Shown in pieces: positions 1-7,567 of a stretch of 45,566 nt of DNA. Location: positions 1 through 45,566 of the forward strand of contig JBNMJS010000004.1 in assembly GCA_050873965.1 (NCBI GenBank), in the 5' to 3' direction. Below the pieces are notes generated by a model. It saw only the letters and a list, made by a program, of their open reading frames with translations. It did no database searches and was not told where the DNA came from. Both the position numbers and the translations under genes were made by a program. Positions within the stretch are counted from its first letter, which is position 1; each line of letters begins with the position of its first letter. This DNA comes from UBA2883 sp050873965. GTDB lineage: Bacteria; Cyanobacteriota; Vampirovibrionia; Gastranaerophilales; Gastranaerophilaceae.

Positions 1-28
1 AAAAGGGATAGAGAATAGGAGATTCTGA

Positions 29-655
29 ATGGCTGAATATTTAAGCAAAGAAGAGATTAAACAGTGGAGAAGTTCCTTAGAAAAAATTACATTAGAAGAG
101 TTTGCTGCTAGATTAGGTAAAGTTGTTGCTGATTCTAGACCTACTAATGATTTAATAGATATTGTTTTTAATGAAAATAGCAAGCCTGCTACTACAAAAT
201 CAACTCATGATACTAATAGTAAGCTTTCAAAAATTGCTGAACGTGCTTTCGAAAGAGAACGTCAATTATCACATACTCCATTCTCATTTAAAGCACCTGT
301 TGAAAACAAAATAGAAAATGTTGATAAGGTTGTTAAAAAAGAAGAAATTAAACCTGTTAAAATTGAAAAGAAAATTGAATCAGCACCTCAAATTATTAAA
401 TCTGAACCAATTGTTCAAGATAGTTTGAGAGAAGAAGTTGATATTGTTCTTAAAAAGAATTTGACTGATAGAGAACAGGTTGTTTTTGATTATCTTCTTG
501 AACATAAAAATACAACAGTTTATGCAAAAGATTTGGCAGTATTGTTAGATTTACCAAGAGATTATATCTATAAATATATCAAAAATCTTAGAGCAAAAAT
601 TGAAGGTGATAAATTGAAAAATGCTGAAAGAGGCGGTTTCGTCTTATCAGTATAG
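29..655 (+). CDS. Winged-helix DNA-binding protein, unknown role
   Basis: 208 aa. The ATG is preceded by AGGAG at a good distance. Roughly residues 1-140 are polar, with a Lys/Glu/Pro-rich linker and no domain I recognise. Residues about 143-208 read like the C-terminal winged helix of OmpR/PhoB-type regulators: LTDREQVVFDYLLEHKN, then a recognition-helix stretch (DYIYKYIKNLRAKIE) and a closing hairpin with RGGF. There is no receiver domain, so it would be an orphan regulator or a nucleoid-type binder. It ends at a strong shared terminator facing purA. The fold call is fairly secure; target and signal are unknown. Confidence 0.7.
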   Translation: MAEYLSKEEIKQWRSSLEKITLEEFAARLGKVVADSRPTNDLIDIVFNENSKPATTKSTHDTNSKLSKIAERAFERERQLSHTPFSFKAPVENKIENVDKVVKKEEIKPVKIEKKIESAPQIIKSEPIVQDSLREEVDIVLKKNLTDREQVVFDYLLEHKNTTVYAKDLAVLLDLPRDYIYKYIKNLRAKIEGDKLKNAERGGFVLSV

Positions 656-671
656 AAAAAGATTTAATATC

Positions 672-702
672 AAAAAAGACTGACAATTTGTCAGTCTTTT
701 TT
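672..702. terminator. Bidirectional terminator between the winged-helix gene and purA
   Basis: A perfect 14-bp stem (672-685 with 689-702) has a 3-nt loop, with A6 on one side and T6 on the other, so it can end transcripts from both convergent genes. Confidence 0.9.
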
Positions 703-727
703 ATTTTGTAAATTTATAATCAAATAT

Positions 728-2011
728 CTAAAATTCTTTTTTGAAAATAGTTTGTTCTCTATCAGGTCCTACACTAACAATAGAAATAGGGCAATCAATT
801 AATTCTTCTAATCTAGTTAAGTACTTTTTAGCATTTTCTGGTAGTTTATCGTATTCCCTAATACCTGTTATGGCTTCATTCCAACCTTGATGAGTTTCAT
901 AGATTGGTTCTAAGTATTTATGAATATAAACATCTGTTGGATAATAATCATAAATTTTACCATTACGAGTATCTTTATATGCTGTGCAAACTTTTATTTC
1001 GTCAAATTGGTCAAATACATCAATTTTTGTTAAAGCAACAGAAGTTAATCCACCAACAAGAACAGCATACTTCATAATTACTGCATCAAACCAACCACAT
1101 CTACGTGGACGTCCTGTTGTTACACCGAATTCGTGTCCGATTTCTCTAATTTTGTCACCTGTTTCATTAGATAATTCTGTTACAAAAGGACCTTCTCCAA
1201 CACGTGTTACGTATGCTTTTGCTACACCAACAACTTCATCTATCATACAAGGTCCATATCCACTTCCTACGGCAGCACCACCACCGATTGGATTAGAACT
1301 TGTTACAAATGGATATGTTCCATAGTCAACGTCCAACATAACACCTTGAGCACCCTCATATAAGATTATATCGTTTTTATGTTCATTCAAAAGTTTTTGC
1401 CATTCAAAACAAACAAATGGTTTGAATATTTTTGCGTATTCTTCACATAGGCTAAGTAAACATTCTCTTGTAAATGGTTCTAATCCATATACTTTTTCTA
1501 GTTGTTTATTTTTTAATGGAAGAATTACATCTAATTTTTCATTTAAGGTTTCTAAATCATATAAATCTTGGATTTTTAAACCTATTCTGGCATATTTATC
1601 TGTATAAGTTGGTCCAATACCTTTTTTTGTAGTACCAATTTTTCCTTTACCGGCTTTTGATTCGCTGTATCCATCAACTTCTGTATGGTATGGCATTGTT
1701 ATAGATGCTAAAGGTGAAATTTTTAAACGGCTAACATCTACTTTTTGAGATTTAAGTTCTTCTAATTCGTGTTTAAAAGATTCTGGTAAAATAACTGTAC
1801 CAGCACCAAGCATACAAATATTATCTTTATATAAAATTCCTGACGGTATTAAATGGAATTTGTAAGTTTGATTGTTTGCAACAACTGTATGTCCAGCATT
1901 ACATCCACCTTGGTATCTGATAATAAAGTTGGCTTTTTCTGCAAGTAAATCGGTAATTTTTGCTTTACCTTCATCACCCCATTGTGCACCAACAACAACA
2001 GTATTTTTCAT
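728..2011 (-). CDS. purA: Adenylosuccinate synthetase
   Basis: 427 aa, the usual length. It joins IMP and aspartate using GTP, the first committed step from IMP to AMP, in the cytoplasm. The N-terminal P-loop reads GAQWGDEGKAK, followed by QGGCNAGHTVV; later come GTTKKGIGPTY, EGAQGVMLD and TTGRPRRCGW, all family hallmarks. The usual P-loop is GDEGKGK, so one Gly is Ala here; this is probably tolerated. The start is supported by GAGGAG upstream. It is transcribed divergently from alaS across a 136-bp gap. Confidence 0.97.
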   Translation of the reverse strand: MKNTVVVGAQWGDEGKAKITDLLAEKANFIIRYQGGCNAGHTVVANNQTYKFHLIPSGILYKDNICMLGAGTVILPESFKHELEELKSQKVDVSRLKISPLASITMPYHTEVDGYSESKAGKGKIGTTKKGIGPTYTDKYARIGLKIQDLYDLETLNEKLDVILPLKNKQLEKVYGLEPFTRECLLSLCEEYAKIFKPFVCFEWQKLLNEHKNDIILYEGAQGVMLDVDYGTYPFVTSSNPIGGGAAVGSGYGPCMIDEVVGVAKAYVTRVGEGPFVTELSNETGDKIREIGHEFGVTTGRPRRCGWFDAVIMKYAVLVGGLTSVALTKIDVFDQFDEIKVCTAYKDTRNGKIYDYYPTDVYIHKYLEPIYETHQGWNEAITGIREYDKLPENAKKYLTRLEELIDCPISIVSVGPDREQTIFKKEF

Positions 2012-2043
2012 CTCAATGCTCCTCTATACCCTATTACTTTTTA

Positions 2044-2114
2044 ATTATACATCAAATGATGAAAGCGAGAAATTTCATAATAAAATTATATAAATTGTTT
2101 GTTTGATGTAAAAT
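2044..2114. promoter_or_regulatory. Divergent purA/alaS promoter region
   Basis: On the minus strand TATAAT lies at 2049-2044, toward purA. On the plus strand TAAAAT lies at 2109-2114, toward alaS. Both are preceded by the same TTTGATG string. The -35 boxes are weak (TTTCTC and TTATAT by spacing), so the calls rest on the -10 boxes and spacing. Confidence 0.5.
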
Positions 2115-2147
2115 AGACCTAAGCATAAGACTAATAAGGAATTGAAT

Positions 2148-4757
2148 ATGTTAAAAGGAAATGAAATAAGAAAATTATATTTAGATTTTTTCAAAGATAA
2201 ACATCAACATACAATTGTTGAAAGTTCTAGTTTAGTACCAGATAACCCAACAGTATTGTTGACTACTGCTGGTATGTTACAGTTTTTACCTATATTTTTA
2301 GGTGTTGTAAAATCGCCTTACGATCCTGCAAGAGCAACATCTTGTCAAAAATGTGCTAGAGCAGGTGGTAAGGATTCTGATATTGAAAACGTTGGTAGAA
2401 CTCCACGTCACCATACATTCTTTGAAATGTTAGGTAATTTCTCTTTTGGTGATTATTATAAAAAAGAAATTATTCCTTGGGCTTGGGATTTCGTTACTAA
2501 TGTTCTTAAATTAGATAAAGATAGATTGTGGATAACAATTTATGAAACAGATGACGAAGCTTATGACATTTGGAGAAGTGTTGGTGTTCCAGATGAAAGA
2601 ATTAAAAGAAAAGGTAAAAAAGATAATTTCTGGGGACCTCCAGGGGCATCTGGTTCTTGTGGACCTTGTTCTGAAATCCATTATGATTTAGGTGAACAAT
2701 ACAAGTGTGACGATCCTCGTGGTTGTGGTATTGATACTTGCGAATGTGACCGTTGGGTTGAAATTTGGAACCTTGTATTTACCGAATTATATCAAGATGA
2801 AGAAGGTAATCAATCTCCATTAGAAAAGAAAAACGTTGATACTGGTATGGGTTTGGAACGTATTGCAATGGTTTGTCAAGGTGTTGCATCTACGTTTGAA
2901 ACAGATTTACTTAGACCTATATTGGATAAAGTTTGTGAAATGTCAGGTGTTAAATACAAAGAATCTAATAAAACAGATGTTTCTTTACGTATTATCACTG
3001 ACCACGCTAGATGTGTAACATTTTTAATTAATGATGGTGTTATTCCAGGAAATGAAGGTAGAAGTTATGTATTACGTATGATTTTACGTCGTGCATTGCG
3101 TCACGGTAAAATTTTGGGTATGGAATTGCCATTCTTACATAAATTAGTTGATGTTGTTGTAGAAAATTATGGTGAAGCATATCCTGATTTAATTAAAAAC
3201 AAAGCAAAAATCATTGATACAATTAAAAAAGAAGAAGAACGTTTTAATAAAACTCTTGATAGAGGTTACAAATTAATCGATACGTTTATTGAAAAGAAAC
3301 AAGATATTGATGGTGAAAATGCATTTAAACTTTATGATACTTTGGGATTTCCATTTGAATTAACAAAAGAAATTGCTGAAGAAAATGGACTTAAAGTTGA
3401 TGAAGAAGGCTTTAAGAAAGCAATGCAAGAACAAAAAGACCGTGCGAAAGCTGCAACACAAAAAATTAGTGTTACAGGTGATATTAAATATGCTAAGGTC
3501 GAAGAAAAAGTTGGTTCAACAGAATTCGTTGGATATTCTGAAAACGAATGTGATGCTGAAATTTTAGCAACAATTGATGGTGACGGTTTCGTTGATGTTG
3601 TATTAAATAAAACTCCATTCTATGCTGAGTGTGGTGGTCAAGTCGGCGACTCTGGTATTATTGAAAATAATACTTTGAAGTTAGAAGTTTTGACAACATT
3701 TAAGGTTAATGAATTGTACGTTCATCGTTCAAAAGTTGTTAATGGTGAAATCGAAATTGGTGCAAAGGTTAAAGCAATTATTGATGTACCTAGACGTCAA
3801 GAAATCAGAGTTCACCACTCATCTGCTCACTTGTTGCAAGCTGCGTTAGTTAAAGTTCTTGGTGATGAAGTTAAACAAGCAGGTTCTCAAGTTGAAGAAA
3901 ACAGAATGAGATTTGACTTTACTTTCTCAAGAGCAATGACTCCTGCTGAAATCCAAAAGGCAGAAGATATTGTTAATGGTTGGATTAAATCAAATATTAA
4001 AATTCATACCGACGTAATGTCTATTGAAGAAGCAAAATTAACAGGTGCAACAGCATTATTTGGTGAAAAATATGGTGATACTGTTAGAGTTGTTTGCGTA
4101 GGTGATGGCGAAAACTGTGTTTCAAAAGAATTTTGTGCAGGTACTCACGCTTCATCAACAGCAGACTTGAGAGTATTCAAGATCGTATCTGAGGGTGCTA
4201 TCGCTGCCGGTACACGTAGAATTGAAGTTGTTGTATCAGATGCAGCACTTGAATATTTGAATAAGAAAAATGCTGAAATCGATAAACTTTCTACTAAGTT
4301 CAAAGTTCATTATGATGAAGTTGTTGAACGTGTTGATAAGTTATCAGAAGAAAATAAAGAGTTACAAAAACAAATTACTGAATTGAAAGCAGAAAATGCT
4401 AGAAGTAAATTCAATACTTTCTTATCAAAGGCTCAAGATGTTAATGGTGGTAAATTATTTATCACAAAAATTGGAAACCTTGATAATGATGCTTTAAAAG
4501 CAGGTGTTGAATTCTTGGCTAATAAACTTGGTGAATGTATCATAATTTTAGTTTCTGAAAGAATGGTACTTGTAAAAGTTTCTGATGGATTTGTGAAATC
4601 AGGAGTTAATGCAGGCAAGTTGGTTGGCGAAATCGCTAGAGCAACTGGTGCAAATGGTGGTGGAAGACCAAACTTTGCACAAGGTGGTATTAAAGACTCT
4701 TCTAAGATTGATGATGTATTGATTAAAGTTGAATCTGATATTAAATCTGCTTTATAA
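2148..4757 (+). CDS. alaS: Alanyl-tRNA synthetase
   Basis: 869 aa from the ATG at 2148. An in-frame TTG at 2142 sits only 1 nt after the AAGGA ribosome site, so the ATG (7-nt spacing) is preferred. The enzyme charges tRNA-Ala and edits mischarged Ser/Gly. The N-terminal class II catalytic core is clear (TSCQKCARAGGKDSDIENVG, ARHHTFFEMLGNFSFGDYY-like stretch). The editing domain has the zinc ligands HHSSAH (His557, His561) and CAGTH (Cys663, His667). The C-terminal C-Ala domain ends with GGGRPNFAQGG. It appears complete and is followed by its own terminator. Confidence 0.98.
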   Translation: MLKGNEIRKLYLDFFKDKHQHTIVESSSLVPDNPTVLLTTAGMLQFLPIFLGVVKSPYDPARATSCQKCARAGGKDSDIENVGRTPRHHTFFEMLGNFSFGDYYKKEIIPWAWDFVTNVLKLDKDRLWITIYETDDEAYDIWRSVGVPDERIKRKGKKDNFWGPPGASGSCGPCSEIHYDLGEQYKCDDPRGCGIDTCECDRWVEIWNLVFTELYQDEEGNQSPLEKKNVDTGMGLERIAMVCQGVASTFETDLLRPILDKVCEMSGVKYKESNKTDVSLRIITDHARCVTFLINDGVIPGNEGRSYVLRMILRRALRHGKILGMELPFLHKLVDVVVENYGEAYPDLIKNKAKIIDTIKKEEERFNKTLDRGYKLIDTFIEKKQDIDGENAFKLYDTLGFPFELTKEIAEENGLKVDEEGFKKAMQEQKDRAKAATQKISVTGDIKYAKVEEKVGSTEFVGYSENECDAEILATIDGDGFVDVVLNKTPFYAECGGQVGDSGIIENNTLKLEVLTTFKVNELYVHRSKVVNGEIEIGAKVKAIIDVPRRQEIRVHHSSAHLLQAALVKVLGDEVKQAGSQVEENRMRFDFTFSRAMTPAEIQKAEDIVNGWIKSNIKIHTDVMSIEEAKLTGATALFGEKYGDTVRVVCVGDGENCVSKEFCAGTHASSTADLRVFKIVSEGAIAAGTRRIEVVVSDAALEYLNKKNAEIDKLSTKFKVHYDEVVERVDKLSEENKELQKQITELKAENARSKFNTFLSKAQDVNGGKLFITKIGNLDNDALKAGVEFLANKLGECIIILVSERMVLVKVSDGFVKSGVNAGKLVGEIARATGANGGGRPNFAQGGIKDSSKIDDVLIKVESDIKSAL

Positions 4758-4779
4758 GAATAATTTATAAATATGATTG

Positions 4780-4812
4780 AAAAGGATACGAAATTTTTCG
4801 TATCCTTTTTTT
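4780..4812 (+). terminator. alaS terminator
   Basis: A 14-bp perfect stem (4780-4793 with 4796-4809) is followed by a T run at 4806-4812. The A-rich left side could also work on the other strand. Confidence 0.9.
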
Positions 4813-4918
4813 AATGAGAATGTTTAAAATATTGTCATGTTGTGTTATCGAAGTGGTGGATTTTATTTCTGATAAATCTTTTATTCTGAAAATGGAAGTT
4901 GTAATTTAGGAGATAATT

Positions 4919-5221
4919 ATGTTGGAAGTGTTGAATGAAACTAATTTTAATACACATGTAAAAGATGGTTTGAAACTGGTTATGTTTGGTAGTGATATTT
5001 GTCATTATTGTGTTAAAGAACAACCAGTATTGGAAGAATTGGCTAATAACGATATAAATATAGGCAAGGTTGATGCATATAAAGTGCCTGCTTTGGCACA
5101 AAAATTTGGTATTACTGCATTCCCTACATTTGTACTTTTTAAGTTTGGTGATGTTGTTACTCAGTTTTCAGGGTTTAAAAATAAATCAGAACTTTTAGAC
5201 ATTGTGTTGCAACATGTATAG
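4919..5221 (+). CDS. Small thioredoxin-like protein
   Basis: 100 aa, a minimal thioredoxin fold. The redox motif is CHYC (Cys23, Cys26) after FGSDI, where canonical thioredoxin has WCGPC. The cis-Pro loop is TAFPT, and the end is a glycine-phenylalanine helix segment (FSGFKNKSELLDIV). It probably reduces cytoplasmic disulfides; the CxxC with His-Tyr suggests a redox potential different from housekeeping TrxA. No signal peptide. TAGGAG precedes the ATG. It stands alone between alaS and a convergent gene. Thioredoxin fold: confident; true TrxA role: uncertain. Confidence 0.88.
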   Translation: MLEVLNETNFNTHVKDGLKLVMFGSDICHYCVKEQPVLEELANNDINIGKVDAYKVPALAQKFGITAFPTFVLFKFGDVVTQFSGFKNKSELLDIVLQHV

Positions 5222-5231
5222 ACTTAATCTC

Positions 5232-5271
5232 CTGTTTCAAAGTGGGAAATTTCCTGCTTTGGAACAGTTTT
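5232..5271 (+). terminator. Terminator after the thioredoxin gene
   Basis: An outer stem pairs CTGTTTCAAAG (5232-5242) with CTTTGGAACAG (5257-5267), with one G-T wobble. The inner part carries GGAAATTTCC, and TTTTA follows. Confidence 0.75.
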
Positions 5272-5280
5272 ATTAAATTA

Positions 5281-5310
5281 AAATCCCTATCTTATTTGAT
5301 AGGGATTTTT
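5281..5310. terminator. Second hairpin, mainly for the minus-strand gene
   Basis: An 11-bp perfect stem (5281-5291 with 5298-5308) has a 6-nt loop. T-rich ends occur on both strands, so it closes the minus-strand gene that ends at 5313 and backs up the thioredoxin terminator. Confidence 0.85.
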
Positions 5311-5312
5311 AG

Positions 5313-5741
5313 TTACGCAACTTTGTTATTTGGCTTAAAGAAGTTTTTAACTGCATTTATTGCACCTTTTATTGTTGGATTTTCAACAACTTTGTTATAT
5401 TTATCTTTAACCCAATCTATTCCTTTTTTAATATAGTTGTTTTCTGTTAGTTTATTGAATTTTTCTGTTGTAAATTCTTTTACATCTTTAACAAGTTTGT
5501 TGTCTGTAATTTTTTGTTTAAAACCATCAATATATGGTTTTGCCTTTTCAGAAAATGCATTTACTTTACCAATTATCCATTTGCCAATTTTAGAGTTTTT
5601 AAAATCTTTTGCAGCATTGTGTAATGATTCATTAACTTCTTTTTTTGCTGCTTGTAAATTTTCTCTTGTGGCATATTGTTCAACTTTTCTAGCACTTGCT
5701 CTGCCCTTGTTAATAATCGTATCCATTGATGGAATTTTCAT
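5313..5741 (-). CDS. Small Lys-rich amphipathic helical protein, unknown
   Basis: 142 aa, with no family I recognise. It is rich in Lys, Asn and aromatic residues and appears entirely helical. A loose repeat of about 20 residues recurs in the C-terminal half (segments beginning NKLVKDVKEF, NNYIKKGIDW and NPTIKGAINA), each with spaced Lys and an aromatic residue. There is no signal peptide or transmembrane helix. The pattern recalls apolipoprotein- or LEA-like surface-binding helices, but that is only a resemblance. GAAAGG precedes the ATG at sensible spacing. Confidence 0.65.
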   Translation of the reverse strand: MKIPSMDTIINKGRASARKVEQYATRENLQAAKKEVNESLHNAAKDFKNSKIGKWIIGKVNAFSEKAKPYIDGFKQKITDNKLVKDVKEFTTEKFNKLTENNYIKKGIDWVKDKYNKVVENPTIKGAINAVKNFFKPNNKVA

Positions 5742-5855
5742 AGATTTTACCTTTCAAATTAACACACTTACCTATAATAAAACGAATTATGAAAATAAAT
5801 TGCTAGTTAAATCTGTTGTTTATGTAAAGTTATGTAACATTATTATTTAAAACAC

Positions 5856-5882
5856 TAAAGATTTTTCTGAAATAGTCGTCAT
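5856..5882 (+). promoter_or_regulatory. Sigma-28-like promoter of the first SSSQARLL gene
   Basis: TAAA (5856-5859), 15 nt, then GTCGTCAT (5875-5882). This resembles TAAA-N15-GCCGATAA/T of FliA/SigD-class sigma factors. The same arrangement precedes the paralogue at the window end. No TATAAT-like box sits at a matching place. Confidence 0.4.
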
Positions 5883-5914
5883 GCATGGCACAGGAACGGA
5901 AAAAGGATTCAACA

Positions 5915-6613
5915 GTGGGTTTATCATCATCACAAGCAAGATTGCTAAATTTAACTGCAAGAATGCACCAAATTGAATATAAAGCCGCTAAGCTTGAAGC
6001 AATGAAATTGCAAATGGCTAATGAATCTAGCCGTGTTTACGATGAGTATCAAGAAGCATTAGAAGCAACTAAGGTTCAAGTAAAGGCTATCACAAAAGAT
6101 GGTGCTCTTACTTATAACAATATTACTAGTTACGACGATTTAACAAAAGCAGGTTATAGATTGTACTATGTTACAGAAAATAATGGTACAACTACATATA
6201 ACGAGTTTAAAGAAGGTACTGCTAACGCAACAGCAGATGGTGAAGTTAAAGTAACAAAATTGACTAGTGAAATTCTTACTAATTTGATTAATTCAGGTAC
6301 ATTTGTACTTGCAAAAAGAGATACTGCAGGTGATGTTTCTTCAACTAGTGCAGATTATGTTGATTTCACAAATGAACAATTAACTAGTGTTGCGACTAAT
6401 ACTGGTTTAAGAGAAGTATCTGATGAAACAAATTTGAAGAAAGCAGAAGCTAAATATGAAGCTGATATGAAGAAAATCGATAACAAAGATAAAAAATATG
6501 ATACCGATTTAGCAGCTTTAGAAACTGAAAGAAACGCCGTTAAGGAAGAGATGGAAACCCTTAAAACGGTAGCAAAAGAGAACGTTGAAAGAACTTTCAA
6601 ACTATTCTCATAG
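5915..6613 (+). CDS. SSSQARLL-family helical protein, copy 1
   Basis: 232 aa from GTG 5915. Two points choose this start over the in-frame ATG at 5885: AAAAGGA lies 8 nt upstream, and the paralogue at 45455 begins with ATG at the matching residue (M-GLSSSQARLL). The first about 55 residues are a conserved helical segment (SSSQARLLNLTARMHQIEYK, then a Glu/Lys/Met-rich helix ending in YDEYQEALEATK). The middle, about residues 60-170, is Thr/Asn/Gly-rich and looks like a beta domain inserted between helices. The end is a charged coiled coil (KKIDNKDKKYDTDLAAL...) finishing NVERTFKLFS. No signal peptide. Helix-insert-helix layout resembles appendage or secretion substrates, but I do not claim that function. 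Confidence 0.75.
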   Translation: MGLSSSQARLLNLTARMHQIEYKAAKLEAMKLQMANESSRVYDEYQEALEATKVQVKAITKDGALTYNNITSYDDLTKAGYRLYYVTENNGTTTYNEFKEGTANATADGEVKVTKLTSEILTNLINSGTFVLAKRDTAGDVSSTSADYVDFTNEQLTSVATNTGLREVSDETNLKKAEAKYEADMKKIDNKDKKYDTDLAALETERNAVKEEMETLKTVAKENVERTFKLFS

Positions 6614-6681
6614 GTAATCAGGTGAAATAACCGATTAAAACAGAATTTTCCAAAATATAATTTTCCCTATAATTTTTCATT

Positions 6682-6709
6682 CCCGACGTTACTTAACATC
6701 GGGCTTTTG
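6682..6709 (+). terminator. Terminator of SSSQARLL copy 1
   Basis: Stem 6682-6690 with 6695-6703 (one C-A mismatch), loop of 4 nt, followed by CTTTTGTTTT. Confidence 0.75.
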
Positions 6710-6735
6710 TTTTATTATAGCCGATGTTAAGTAAC
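6688..6735. repeat. 15-bp inverted repeat spanning a terminator
   Basis: GTTACTTAACATCGG at 6688-6702 is the exact reverse complement of 6721-6735, separated by 18 nt. Its left arm overlaps the terminator stem at 6682-6703, so the two structures compete. Confidence 0.75.
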
Positions 6736-6854
6736 TCAGATAGATTGTCTTGGATTATTGTTTCACAAAAACAAGCCGTTCATAATGCTACGCAGTAATT
6801 CACTATTGTTTTTGTTCCTTCGAGTTAGGCTCATTACATTCGCCGTCACTCTAC

Positions 6855-6947
6855 ACAAAATCCGCTTTTTCACACACGCCACTTGAATAAGTGGTTTTTT
6901 CTTTTTTTGTAATAAGTTTAATTTGTTTAATTATTATTTTCATTTTC
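6855..6947 (+). repeat. Direct repeat unit, copy A
   Basis: About 92 bp, nearly identical to 7154-7244. It contains a small terminator-type hairpin, CCACTT-GAAT-AAGTGG (6879-6894), followed by a T-rich tract. Confidence 0.85.
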
Positions 6948-6969
6948 TTGTACCGACAAGAAAATGAAA
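6938..6969. repeat. Perfect 13-bp inverted repeat
   Basis: TTTCATTTTCTTG at 6938-6950 is the exact reverse complement of 6957-6969, with loop TACCGA. It overlaps the end of direct repeat copy A and is absent from copy B. Confidence 0.8.
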
Positions 6970-7094
6970 CAAAAGAAACTCCTGACCTGAACTTCATTCA
7001 CACATCATAAGTAATTATTCTGCATAGAGTTTCGGAACTCGTGAATTTACAGATATTTTTATGCTAGTAAATTCACTCAAACACCTCAACAACG

Positions 7095-7135
7095 AGCAGA
7101 ATAAAACAATGATGGTTCATTACGTTAAGGTCGAA
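7095..7135. repeat. 41-bp dispersed repeat, copy 1
   Basis: It matches 31650-31690 at 38 of 41 positions with no indels. All three differences are C here and T there. The core GATGGTTCATTACGTTAAGG is identical. A short AATGA/TCATT hairpin lies inside. Confidence 0.85.
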
Positions 7136-7153
7136 AATTTTTATTTTAATTTT

Positions 7154-7244
7154 ACAAAATCCGTTTTTCACACACGCTACTTGAATAAGTGGTTTTTTCT
7201 TTTTTTGTAATAAGTTTAATTTGTTTAATTGTTATTTTCATTTT
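7154..7244 (+). repeat. Direct repeat unit, copy B
   Basis: About 91 bp, matching 6855-6947 with a few substitutions and small indels. The hairpin survives as CTACTT-GAAT-AAGTGG (wobble pair), followed by the same T-rich tract at 7193-7207. Confidence 0.85.
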
Positions 7245-7567
7245 TTTCTTGAATTATTTGGCGAGTCGCAAAAGCGTGGTTTTGCTCCTAGTTACGGGCT
7301 TACGCTCTACTAAAAATTCGCTTTGCGGTCAAAGAAATGAGGTATTAGAATTGAACAAATTAAATTTATATCTATTGTCAGGCGGAGCCAGATCTACAAC
7401 TAAACTAAATAAAAATAAATTATAAATAAATACTTAACAAAAATAATATTTTTCAATCAATCAAATCATGCAAAGCCTTGCCATGACGCATGTTAAGACA
7501 TGTAACAAATTTTAACAACCCTGAAATTGAACAATTAAAAAATACTTTACATGTGTAGGAGAGCAAA

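Larger units (their letters stand above)
6614..7567. other. About 950-bp non-coding stretch with repeats
   Basis: No convincing gene. It holds a terminator, a 15-bp inverted repeat (6688-6702 with 6721-6735), two direct copies of a roughly 92-bp unit (6855-6947, 7154-7244), a 13-bp inverted repeat (6938-6950 with 6957-6969), a 10-bp inverted repeat (7041-7050 with 7067-7076) and one copy of a 41-bp dispersed repeat (7095-7135). From about 7250 to 7420 the base composition is less AT-rich, with broken reading frames, possibly a decayed coding fragment. Confidence 0.7.

Noticed and set aside
5437..5850. Plus-strand frame opposite the Lys-rich helical gene
   Set aside because: Shadow of the minus-strand gene, which has a ribosome site and sensible composition.
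5885..5914. Longer start for SSSQARLL copy 1
   Set aside because: The paralogue's upstream sequence is not in frame there, and the ribosome site favours GTG 5915.
7189..7425. 78-codon frame in the repeat region
   Set aside because: It begins inside a direct repeat, has no ribosome site, and its composition changes midway; more like decayed sequence than a gene.
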